Shown here piece after piece: positions 35,940 through 46,989 of a stretch of DNA of 64,000 nt. The notes under the pieces are model-generated. The model made no database searches, was not told the origin of the DNA, and saw only the letters and a list, made by a program, of their open reading frames with translations. This stretch comes from Blasia pusilla (lineage: Eukaryota > Marchantiophyta > Marchantiopsida > Blasiales). The position numbers and the translations under genes were made by a program. Each line of letters opens with the position of its first letter. Within the stretch, counting starts at the first letter, position 1. Location of the stretch: positions 33,418,001-33,482,000 of the forward strand of contig CM114273.1 in NCBI GenBank assembly GCA_050084515.1, given 5' to 3'.

Positions 35940-37230
35940 AAAGGTAAAGAAAATATAAGATGGTCTTCTTTCCTCATAGAAAAGACTCTTCTCAAGTGTA
36001 GAGGAAGACTCTTGTGAATCTGCAATTACCAAGCTCCACAAAGACCTCAAAGAGACCTCAAGAATGGCGGCTCATCCTACTTTCAGAACTAAATCTGTCA
36101 TGGCAAGTTACTCAGTATCTATCAACTTTCCTACGCTTTTTCCTGATTATCTTCTGGAATTCTGAAACTACAAGACTCAACTCTCATCTCTACTGCAACC
36201 CAATAGGATCTACATTCAATTTCGCACATCAAAGGAATGAGAGAAGACTCTTCTTCTACATCAAAGAGTGGAAGAACTCACAAGTAGTACAAGCTTCCGA
36301 AAGTAAAAGACTCCTCAGCTTGGATCATCCCCCAACAAAACTCCTTATACCATTACCAAGATAGCTGGTAAACTTCAGACATATGAAACAACATTGAGTA
36401 GTTCAAGATACCAGGGAAAGCGATGATCCCTTCTTCTTCTAATTGCTCTTTAAATAGTATTTATAGTTTTGATTGGTCTTCCTACTCTAATCTAGATTTC
36501 TATCTGCTAATCCTAACGCTTTGATCCCAATTCTCCGACCTTCCATCTTCCTGAGACTGTTCATTGTCTTGGCATTTCCTTTCCGCTCTCTTTTAAACGG
36601 CTGTAATTGCCGTGACTCTCACTTTTCTCGCTTCTGAAACCGCCACGACGGTTCAGTCTTCAGATTTCTCGCTCTTCGTTGTTCTTTGCAAAGACTCTTC
36701 CTAGTCTTTGTAGTCTTTCTCTTTCCTATCCTATCTTCGCGCAAATATTCTTATCCTTCTGCCACCGCGAAGAGTCTTTACTTTAGCTTTCTCCCAAGGA
36801 TTCTCTATCTTTCTATTCCTCTTCTTAATATTCCTATCCAATTTTGTGAAGACTCTTTGACCTCTTCCGCTTCTTCCTCTTCCTTCTTTGAGTTCTTAGT
36901 CTTCGCTCTAGAATCTTCGTCCTTCTTCTCCAATCTTTGTATAGAGTCTATCTTCCATCTTCTTTACAAAGAAGCTTTCCCGAGTCTTTGTTGACAGTCT
37001 TTTACATGGTTCTTACTACGGTCTTCCTTGCGAAGCACCCGTGCTTCCTCTTCTTACTTCTTTTCCTACTTTTACACAATTCTCACTCTTCCAAGATAGT
37101 CCTTAATCTTCTACCATTTCTTGTCTTCTCATCAGAGTTCTGTCCATTACTCCTCCCAGAAAATTGCAGTAAGGTAAGACTCTTTACTTCCAGCAGTGAG
37201 TCTGTAGTCTTCACTTCATAAAGACTTTAC
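35940..37230. repeat. Block dense in AAGACTC/GAGTCTT motifs
   Basis: About a dozen AAGACTCTT-like words in both orientations are spread over 1.3 kb upstream of the decayed gene (for example near 35990, 36005, 36248, 36308, 36690, 36772, 36849, 36945, 36990, 37178). No credible gene. Such arrays are typical of subterminal transposase-binding regions. Confidence 0.6.
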
Positions 37231-37644
37231 TATAATTCTGTATAAAAACATCAAAATTTCAAAATTCTAATAAGAGTGGGTTATCACAACTCTCTCAACT
37301 ATTTCCCATCCTCTAGCAACCTCCACAGCATGATCCCAATCGGGTTGTTGTACAAGGTCAGTGGGTGATATTAATACACTCGCAAGACCTCGCCTCATAC
37401 AATAGTTTTCCTTGTATTTCGGGTTCTGTCAATGCTTCATCTTAGAATTGCTAAAGCAATTTGAGATGGATTTTAGAACCTCATAATTTCATGCATTGCC
37501 ATAAGTCTCCTTGCACTCTAGACATTCTAGATACCCTCGAATGTCTTTCCCCTCATCCCAGGTTCTAACTCTCCACTTATGATTACCAAATCCCTTCACC
37601 TTTACCCAACAACACAACTTTAACCACTCATCATTCCAGCTCTT

Positions 37645-38066
37645 TATGTGAGAAAACAGAAAGTGACGAAATCACTGAAATCTTTACATAACTTAGAGAT
37701 ACAAAGTGGCCTAGTCCATCTATGCGCTCACAGAACAGCTTTGATGGAACCTGAACTTGGAGATAACTCGATATACGAGGATGCGCTATCGCTGCGGCTC
37801 CCGACTATATCACTACTCGAGAAAACTAGGATTTTTACCTATTTTTCTTCATTTCTATTAATAGAAAAAATTTGCATCAGGGTGCCCCGCATCCTAATGC
37901 AATATAGGGTTAGATAATCCTAGTACCACTACTCCGTAAACCACCTACGTCATATTACTATGACTCCTTCGACGTCTAAGTCGGAACCATCAATCTAGGC
38001 TTCTCCTCATACAAGGGGGCCGATCAGATTAATGGTGCTCAGAGGAGTGGATGTTGAGAATCCAAC
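37645..38066. repeat. Right copy of the long direct repeat
   Basis: Near-identical to the two ends of 31707-32551, with the middle about 430 bp deleted. Same orientation, about 5.9 kb apart. Ends are TG...CCA but no target duplication was found. Confidence 0.8.
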
Positions 38067-38899
38067 ACTTTATTGCAGCCTTTGACATTAGAAGTGACTC
38101 AAATGAACATGTGACAAGGACACTACTGGCATGATCTTGCTCTACCACACAAGTTGTCCCCATCTCAGATGATGGAGCTATGTCTGCTACGGTAGATATA
38201 GTGGAAGCTGATGAGTGAGAAGACGCGATATTGTCCCTCCCAAAGGCTGAGTAGGTCTCATTGGCAATCACTCCAACCTTTCCTCCAAGTTCACTAACCT
38301 CAATTACCTTCTTAGCAGTTTGTCTTACTCTTCAAGGCAGCCTTTCGTCCGAGAAAAGGAAGTCAAAATCAAGCACTCCTGCACATCTTATGAGGAAGTC
38401 TGCAAGTGTCTGCCCTTCTTTAAAGGTTAATACACAAATTGGCACATCATCTTTCCCTTCCCTATTTTCTACTAATCTCACATAATTCAAACTAGGGCTT
38501 GCCATTTGGACTAGATAGTATGATTCAAACTAAGGCCACATATCATGCAATTGAATGTGTCATGGACCACAACACTGCACAAAGGAGGCCACTCATCAAG
38601 ATTTGTCATACATGCCAACCAAAATCATCATACAAAAATGCAAGAGTTTTTAAGGAGTGACTCTTCAAGAAAACAGATTTGCGCATCAAAATAACCAATG
38701 AACCAACCAAACATCCAACTACTCATTAAATTCATTGATCACATGAAATTCATGGAAATTATTTTTTACTATATAGTTTGGCCTAAAAAATGTGAGAGAT
38801 AGACTATCCCAAAACAGTCCCAAAAAGCTCTAAATATTTGTACTTCGAATCCCAATGTTGTTATAGTTTTTTTAGAGGCATCAATTGCTTAGTTGTGCG

Positions 38900-39560
38900 C
38901 AGGAATATCAACACCCTATGGAATGACATGGCGATTACAATAGACAAAATGCCACTGTCCAATATTCCACATATGAGCAACCTTTGTTGCTCTTTTCAAG
39001 TGTTTTTTGTGAGGTTCTTTGTTATCTTGGCACCACGTAGGAGGGCATCTCCGACATTGAACAAAGTCCCATATGCCGGCTCGATATTCCTTACAGACGT
39101 CACAAAAATGACCTGGGAAAATAAGAGCGTCAGGAGTATCATCAAGGTTTTGTGGGAAAAATGTATGCAGCAATAGCCCCACCCGCAAGAGAGTCCTCAC
39201 ACAACTGGGGTGGTAATAAGCATAGCTATCAGGATGTGCACACTTGATCACTTGGATCTCCTCTATGGTGGGATACCACTATTTTGCCAATAAGTCCACA
39301 TGAGAAGCATTTTCCTCTATCCAATTGTAGGCTACAAAGCCAAGGTAGAGACCAGTCATGGTTCTTTGGCAAGATGACAGGTGTGCAAGACTCCCCAAGG
39401 CCATTGTCTTCGTTGGGTGGATTTCCTTCAAGGAGGAAATAGAAATGGGGACCACATGGCCCATTGAAAAATAGAACAACTCCACCCTCATCACACCAAT
39501 AACAACAAGGGGGATCCATGCAAAGGCGATCTTTGCTCGCAAATCGAGAATCCATGGGTT
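38900..39560 (-). pseudogene. Remnant of tandem PHD fingers resembling EDM2
   Basis: The first frame (39229-39555) encodes CCYWCDEGGVVLFFNGPCG, then SCTPVILPKNHDWSLPW, then KCFSCGLIGK. After a frameshift, 38916-39251 continues IKCAHPDSYAYYHPSCVRTL, FPGHFCDVCKEYRAGIW and FVQCRRCPPTWCQD. This succession (C-x-x-C-D-x-G-G, CFxCGxxG, YHPxCV, FxxCRRCPxxxxxxC) is the arrangement of the PHD cluster in plant EDM2/IBM2-like chromatin proteins. Several zinc ligands are lost (FFNGPC where CCxGxC is expected). 39.55-40.37 kb upstream has further open pieces (for example NPFVHAFVWEFYNLNVVLVS near 39.87) that may belong to the same gene but are unrecognised. Confidence 0.55.
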
Positions 39561-40399
39561 TAGACCCTTATGTCATGATGTTGGATAAGCAAGATTACCT
39601 CAAATATTGCAAGGTTTTTTGGTCTCAATAACGCACCAAAAAGAGTGGAAGTCCACCAATATCTTAGATCCAACAACTTTGCACAAAGTAGTCGCTTCCC
39701 TATCGGCTCCTTTGACCCATGATGCAAAAAAAACAAGGACGTTGAACAATATCATCTTTTCAATTTAAATTCCTTTGATAACACTTAACAAGATTTCCCT
39801 AATCTCTTTAAATAACTTCCCGTCATAGTCCTTGATCTCATGGCTAACAAGAACTACGTTCAGATTGTAGAATTCCCACACAAATGCGTGCACAAATGGG
39901 TTAAAGGTAGGAGAATATCAATTTGATGTGTGGCCATTTCATGATTTGAAATTCCTCACCACAAAAAGTTGTGGATGCAAGTATTTCTGCCGCTCCAAGT
40001 GCGTTTAGGGTACAGAGAATTCTCGTGACTTGATTGTTCAATCCCGTGCTCTTGTTGCTGATGCCATCCTCATTTTCTCCTCGATGGAAATAATTTCCAT
40101 TCCCTACCATTGAATCCCCATTAAAACATATGGAGAGCGTCAAATACAATCCATTCAAATTGGTGCAGATCCTTTCAATACACTGAATGTTTAGGTGAAA
40201 CCTCTGGCTAGAGAGAAAGGCCGACACATGAGAGAGAGAATCTTTCCACACTTTGCATTTGAAGTACGATAAGCTCTGGCTCACACTATTGAGTGACGCA
40301 CTGTGTAATTGACTCAAAATGAGCATCACCTCACAGCAAAAATTACAACATGACCCAGATCCAACCCGCAAAAAGAGATGAGCAATGCGTATTCAGTCT

Positions 40400-42110
40400 T
40401 CGGTGATCATTCAAACAATCAAATAGAGAATGGACACTCCCCATACAAACAAGTGAAGAGGAGTGAGACCATATGAGTCCGAGTAGATAGATACTCTTCA
40501 GCTCCAACTATTGCGAGAGTGGCTACCGTTACAGAGCTTCGCAAAAAAGAAATTCTAAATACATAAACAAAGTACCAAAGCGCAAAAGGAACGATAACTT
40601 ACTGGTTGGATAAACAAAAGTCTGTGCTATTGCAGCGATCATAACACATCATCGAGATACATACGATAAATACCTGCAATAAAAAAAGAACTCAAGTTGA
40701 AAAATGATTTACGGTGAAAAATAACAATTTTCAAGCAAGAAACAAAATGCACTACATTGCGTAGTCTTGTGAACAAATGGAAGGCGCACCACTGGGAATT
40801 GTGAGAGGCCTACGTATGTGGCCGAAGTCGCGATATGTAAAGTAGTCCTTGAACGACGAATACAAAACGAAGAGGCAAAAATTTAGGTCTCCGTGCTCCG
40901 GAGATGTGAAAAAAGTTGAGGAGAGATAGAAGCCTAAGCTCCAACTTGCGCAAAAAAACCTTGTGGAGGCTACCATGTTGTTACCACCTTAAACCCTAAT
41001 GAGTTTAAAAATGTCAAAAAGGGACCTTTAGCCTATAAAAAAATAAAATTTCTTCATTTGTATGATATGACACTTGGTTGAGTCAAGATTTGATAAGTGG
41101 TCCAATAATATCGTGACATGTGTATGTGCAACCCTTGGCGTGCTGGTGGCCTAACTTTCTTTAACAATTTATGTTGAAGATTTTAAGTACTAGGCACCCC
41201 TATTGTTCTTATAATACACCCAAAAATAAAATTGAGGCCTAATGTTCTTCCACTAAACTTTTTAAGTCTTCCGCCGAATCATAAAAAAAACCCTATTCTT
41301 TGTCGTACCTGATGGGGGATTTTTGTGAAGTGATCCCCTTGAGTTACTACATGCTAATATTAGTCATATATATGAGTTACTATGCCACGCTTGTATACAC
41401 GTGTTAACACATTATTGGATATTATAGGATCTTTTCAAATTACTCTACGAAATATATGATTCGAGTAGTCGTCAATAAACAATGACTACTAAATTTTTCC
41501 TTATGTGTTGACATGGCAGTTGCTTAGGTTGACGTGTCATTCCTCTTGCTCAAATGTCTTTTCCATTTCATATGGTGACATGTCATTTGTACATGTCATG
41601 TTAGTGACGTGGCAATTGTGATGAAATGACGATGTGTTTGACTCCTCCACGTCATTTGGCATATATGACTTGGCTTTTGTGTCTCTACGAGTAACTAGTC
41701 ATTCCTAGTCAGTCATAAGAATATATGACTCAATTCAGTCATATATCCTAGTCATAAAACCAAGCTTTTCTTCTAGTGCATGCACGGTGTCAAAGAGTAG
41801 GGGAGCGGATGTCTTCTTGGTGGATGTAGGAGGGGCGGCATTGCTAGAGTTTGCCATGTCACTCTTCCAATGCGCTTTTTAACCGCCTACTGCCACTGTC
41901 AATGATGGTTGTGTTGATGAGGAAGAAATTGCGTGTTATGCACTAGCAAAGGAGCTCTTCCACCTTCCCACTCCTCAATGCATCATCGCCGCAGCTGAAG
42001 AGTTATCATCTATATTGATTACAACCATGGTGACGTGAAAATTGGAGCATATTAGTGCATTAACACAACTTCTTCATGCTTCATTCCAATTTCTTGTTTT
42101 CTATTAGTGC
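40400..42110. other. Non-coding stretch ending in a CACTA-type terminus
   Basis: No supported gene. 41.33-41.78 kb has GAGTTACTAC, GTCATATAT and CTAGTCAT words and ends TTTTCTTCTAGTG at 41766-41778, the inverse of CACTAGAAGAAAA, a CACTA-type end. The matching left end was not located; the repeats at 31.6-32.7 kb may be its subterminal region. Confidence 0.45.
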
Positions 42111-42112
42111 TT

Positions 42113-42389
42113 GCTGAGAGATTGTACTCATTAAGTTGTGCATGTCGTAGCCTTGTGACCATAGACCCCGTGCCCTGGTTGGACGGTGCTTGAGACTAGG
42201 ATGGGTGTAGAGAGAGAGGAAGAAGAAGTGAAGAAGGTACCATATGAAAGGAGGGAGACACTCTCATATAGTGTGATTGCTGACCAAACAACATGTTTTT
42301 GTGGAGCTTCGAAGTGTCAACCAAGAAACTCTTCACCACACCATCTACTTTACCTGATTGGGATCCCCAATAGACATTACTTACCATCC
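42113..42389. repeat. Dispersed repeat, copy 1
   Basis: About 88-90% similar by eye to 52255-52526, same orientation. Its right edge reads ATTACTTACCA, on the minus strand TGGTAAGTAAT, a perfect plant splice-donor consensus. The two copies diverge immediately beyond it. Confidence 0.8.
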
Positions 42390-42660
42390 TAATTTTCTTA
42401 TGGTTCAAGGGGATTTCTCCCATTCTGAACTTGAACTTGAGCCGGGTTCCCAAGCAAGGGGTTCCCGGAAAATAGTTCTTCAGTTCTGCCTTCTCGGGAT
42501 ACACGGTCAAGAGAGCGAGGTGAGACATTTTCATGGCTTCCTCCATGTTGTTCTGCTATGAGCGTTTGCCCATTGCTTCGATTATGGTATCCACGAATGG
42601 TTTCTCATCTTGCTCCCATAGTTCAGGCCCTGCTGGGAGCTTGGAAGCTTGCATAATCTC

Positions 42661-43140
42661 TTAAACCTTTTTCGCCCAAGATTTGGCCTGCTTTATGTCT
42701 CTTCTTTGGGTCCAGGTTTTCCCCATCACATCTTTAGGATAGTGATGGGAGTCCATTGTCTCCAGCTGCCTCCGCCATTTCAACTTGGCAATGTCACGTC
42801 TATCCTCCAAGGGTTCAACACCTAGTTCTGATCTCACACCAACTCGGGCTATTCGTGATGAGATTGACATCATACTCCGAAACGCCTTCAGCTGCACAGC
42901 TTCAAGCCTATCCCTTGGTGTGGTGTTGGCATCCCACACTGCTGCCCCGTATTCTAGCGCGGGATAAATGTTATGAAAAATGAGAGAGCACTTTACTTCT
43001 GATGTGATATCCCGGAAGTGTAGGAATCTGGATAGAAGACGGTTCACCTTCTTGTGGCCTTTCTCAGTAGTCTTCTTAATGTGTGTATCCCACATGCAAT
43101 CTTCCGAGAATTCTATGCCCAGATATGTGTATGTAGCCAC
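42661..43140 (-). pseudogene. LINE C-terminal region after RT
   Basis: 159 codons open, containing TYLGIEFSEDCMWDTHIKK, HFRDITSEVKCSLIFHNIYP and EYGAAVWDANT, the thumb-like region that follows RT in LINEs (YLG box; YG-x-x-x-W). It continues the RT frame at 43076-43702 with a short overlap in another frame. Confidence 0.75.
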
Positions 43141-44218
43141 ACGGATGATCTCTTGTTTGCCCCAGTACCACTATTGGTCTTGGTCCTCCTCCTTGCCATT
43201 GAAAATCATCACACCGCACTTCAATATATTTGCCTCCATGCCCCCACATGTCACACCAGATTTTGGTCAGGGAGATCATCTCTTGGAGTTTCTCTCCTGT
43301 TTCCTCAAGGCCACCAAAGTCATCAGAAAACATGAGGGCAACAACAGAGATGTTGTCCACCCGTATGCCTAGTCCACTATCCTCCATTTCTTCCAATAGG
43401 GAATTCACGAAAATGTTGAAGAGAGTGGGGGAGAGCGGGCATCCTTGAGCCACTCCTTGCTTGATGTCGAATGTCCCACTCTTTTGTCCATTCACCAGAA
43501 CTCTATTCCTTGTGTTCTCGTACATCTTCTCCACCACCCTCCATATTTTCCCTCTCAGCCCCGCCTTCCACAAGCTGTAAGATGGCCCGTCACGCCATAC
43601 AGTGTCATATGCCTTCTTAAAGTCCAAGAAGAAGCAATAGGTGGGTTTCCCCTCTTTTTTACTAACTTGGATAATCTGATTGAAGGTGAAGATGTGATCC
43701 ATGCATGCTCGGGCTTGATGGAAGCCAGCCTAGCCTTCCTTGATGACAGAATTCTCCTCCAGGTACACAGAGATCCTATTGTTGAGTATACGGCAAAGGA
43801 GCTTCCCGACTACACTCAGCAATGTAATACCCCTATAGTTTCCAGGGTCTTCTCGCTCACCATTCTTGAAGAGGTTCATGATGACTCCCACCCACCATCT
43901 TTGTGGGATGACTTCTGCCCTCCAGACCAGGTTGAAGAGACTCACTAGAGAACGAGCCATAGTAGCATCGCCATACTTCAACAGCTCATTCACAAGCTCA
44001 TCACCACCGCCTGCTTTGTGGTTCACAAGTTCTTTGATTGCTGCTCCCACCTTAGCCAGGGAGAACCAATTGTTATATGGGTTGCCCAGCTCAACCTCAT
44101 CATCTACCTTCTCCCATTGTATCTTCACAAAATCCTCCTCCACCCTCTGAAAGTTCTGCTCTTCAAGGGATGTCCAAGCGGGCTTCCTGCCTAACTCCTT
44201 GTAATGGTATTCCAACAC
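43076..44218 (-). pseudogene. LINE reverse transcriptase
   Basis: Upstream frame (43730-44218): VNHKAGGGDELVNELLKYG, NYRGITLLSVVGKLLCRIL. Downstream frame (43076-43702): FLDFKKAYDTVWRDG, then VAQGCPLSPTLFNIFVNSLL and MFSDDFGGLEET. The catalytic box is FSDD where LINEs usually have (Y/F)ADD. A stop near 43715 separates the frames. Confidence 0.85.
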
Positions 44219-44477
44219 ATGTCAGATCTACTTAGCCATGGTCACCATTCCACCGTCTTTTCTCTTCAAGGCCTTTCCGTCGTTTTTTTCCCTGGCCTTG
44301 CTCAATTTTGCACTTCCATCCAGAACTTTTTCTGATTCTCAGTGAAATTCTCATTGATGGATGAGTATGTTGTTTGGTTCAATTTCTTCTTGTGCATGCG
44401 CACGAGAAGACGGGTTTCCTTGCGCAGGGCCACATACTTTGCCTACAAGGATGCATCGTCCCTGTCTTTGGCACTTA

Positions 44478-45596
44478 TTACATACGCTTCTCTTCGTTTG
44501 GAAATGGCTGCCTTGAGTTCCAAGGACCACCATTTGATGGCTCTGCCACATTTATCAATTTCCTGCCGACAACAATCTCGGCGGCATGTGTCACTCCACG
44601 CTCCCACCATGCCAGCACCATGTCCACAGTTGTTCTTGTGAACCCAAAGGTCTTGACAATAGATGCAATGAAAGTGTCAAATGCCAAGATATTTTCTTCC
44701 AACTTGCCAATGTACACCTTCTTTTTGCCCTGATCTTGGAAGTCCTCTATCCTCCATTTCTTGATCACTCTCTTCACTGGTTTGGTCGAGCATTTTAGCC
44801 TTTGCTGCAACTCTGTCCAAACCAATGAATGATTTGATCTTCAATGTTTGTCGCATCCTTGTGATCTTCCCACTGCGTGTGTAGAGTTCCTCATCCTGGC
44901 TATGTAGTCCACAATGGAGCTTTCATTCTCCTTGAAGTTGACCCTAGTCCAAGCCGGGGAACCCACCTTATGCCTATCATTCAGTGCCATCAGTTGAAGT
45001 TCCCTCAACGTCGTGATCAGCCGTGTGCCATTGCCATTCACTCTCACATCTCCAAACATCCCGATCTCCGCTTGGGAATCGGTGCCTTGCCCCACCCAGC
45101 TATTGAAGTCTCCCAGCAAGACTATATTCCCCTTTGTGTGGAACCCAAGGCAATCAGTTTTCACACTATCAAAAGTTGCCTCTGTTACACCAACAGATTC
45201 ATTGTTTGTAGGCGTGTAAATACACCCAATATACATTTCCCACGAGTTGCACTCTGCTCGGACTTTGACCCATATGTTGTGTTCATACTCGAGCCCTGTG
45301 CCGATGATCTCACACCTGTCCACCATGAAGTCTCTGATGAAGAACCCGACATGCTTCATACCTCTGTTGTTGTCCTCTTGGGTGCTGCACATCTTTCCAA
45401 ACCATGCATAATGTGGTACATGGGGTATCTCCATTAACTTGGTTTCCCAAGTTTCCTGACCATCGCATATATATATTTGATGTTTCAGCAAAACTTCAGC
45501 AACTTCCAGCTGCTTCATTGCATGGGTCAGTCCACAGAAGTTCCAGGTACCCAAACGGAGACCTGCCACTAAGTGGGTTTGGGGGTTGGCGGGCAC
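44478..45596 (-). pseudogene. LINE AP-type endonuclease and linker
   Basis: 44841-45596 (251 codons) starts near LRLGTWNFCGLTHAMKQLEV and shows the catalytic blocks ICDGQETW (Glu), YIGCIYTP, VLLGDFNSWVGQG (Asp/Asn) and SIVDYI. The final S-D-H/Y block is weak. 44478-44825 continues as a basic linker towards RT. The endonuclease nicks target DNA for target-primed reverse transcription. Confidence 0.8.
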
Positions 45597-46212
45597 GCTT
45601 TTGGCCTAGGTGTGGCTGCTTGCAACATGGAACCTCTTCATATGCAGGCTCGTCATCGCTGGTTCCTTGGAGAGCACTTAAGGTATTAGGTGTGTAGATC
45701 ACCAACGGTTCTCTGGAGATGGGCCTTTCCTTCAAGCTGGAACCACCCTCGACTACCATAGCCCTCAAGTTGTAGGCATGTCTCAGTTCTTGAGACACCT
45801 GGTTTTTGTGGCAAGCCAAGTATTGGCCTCCTCTGCCTTTGATGGACGCCTTGAAGATACATTGATGGCCATTCATCATCTGAGTAACTCTAGCAGTAGC
45901 CAGGAATTCAAAGCCCAAAGCTGCGCACATGATCTTAAATGAGACGAAGTCTATTGTGGGACATACACCGAAAATAATCATGTGGAACCGTGGTCGCCTC
46001 CTATAGACCAGATTGAACGCTCTGCCCACATCCGAACTGCAAGGGGCCTTTGATCGTCTCACATAAACATGTCGGTATTCCCCGCCCAGCTTGGGGATGC
46101 TGAGCTTTGGTATGCGCCTTTGATAGGTGAAGTGATACTCCTCACAAGCTTGGGAGGACGGAGATATATTGGGCTCAAGGCAGCTGATTATATGTAGAGG
46201 TTTGGCAAACAA
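45496..46212 (-). pseudogene. LINE ORF1-like upstream region
   Basis: 238 codons open, rich in Arg/Lys, with FHMIIFGVCPTIDFVSFKIM resembling an RRM-like fold segment of LINE ORF1 proteins and a Pro-rich end overlapping the endonuclease start. No zinc knuckle seen. Assignment is by position and composition. Confidence 0.5.
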
Positions 46213-46728
46213 CTGATTTAGGATCTGGGGAGAATGTTTAAGCTCCCAGTCCGAGAGTCCAGACAGACACTTGTTGTCCTATTTGTGCGGAGGGGCTGCC
46301 TCCAAGCGATAGGGTTCCCAAACAGAGCCCGCTTGTTATCGCCAGAGATCATCACTACCTGCCAAGGTGAACAATCCTGGCATTAAGCTGCAGAGGAGGG
46401 CCCGTGAATCGAGCTTCAAAAGAAGGAGAGGTCTCCATTTCTCCAACTAAGTCCACTGAACACCTTACTTGTGGCACAACTGCCACAAGTCATCTGGATT
46501 ATAGGACACACTAATCCACACCTACCAACCAGGGGAACGACATCACAAGCTCACTATAGGTTCCAACTACATCAATGGGCAACTCGATAGAGAGTATTTC
46601 TATATGTCTTGTACGCGGTTCACTCATTATAAGCTACCCAAGAGAAGTGCTTTAGAACATGTCGTCCCAACATACCAAGCCTGTGAGGACTTGTAGTTTT
46701 GGGGTTTAAACCCAACCAGGCCAGCCTG

Positions 46729-46888
<160 letters not shown>

Positions 46889-46989
46889 GATTGAGTTCGG
46901 GAGTAGATTTGATTGGAACTTGGGTTTCATAATTGGCTGAGACATACAAACATGTCATAAGAAGACAAAAGATATCGAGTTGGACCAAG

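Larger units (their letters stand above)
42390..46250 (-). mobile_element. APE-type LINE (non-LTR retrotransposon), frame-broken
   Basis: Minus-strand order: ORF1-like region, endonuclease, RT, C-terminal region. It carries an AP-endonuclease and an RT with LINE features and no LTRs. The element appears nearly full length but all modules are split by frameshifts or stops. A poly(A) or simple-repeat tail was not recognised at the 42.39-kb end, which abuts the dispersed repeat. Confidence 0.8.

Noticed and set aside
31707-38066. Direct repeats as LTRs of an ordinary retrotransposon
   Set aside because: No RT, integrase, primer site or polypurine tract between them and no target duplication outside.
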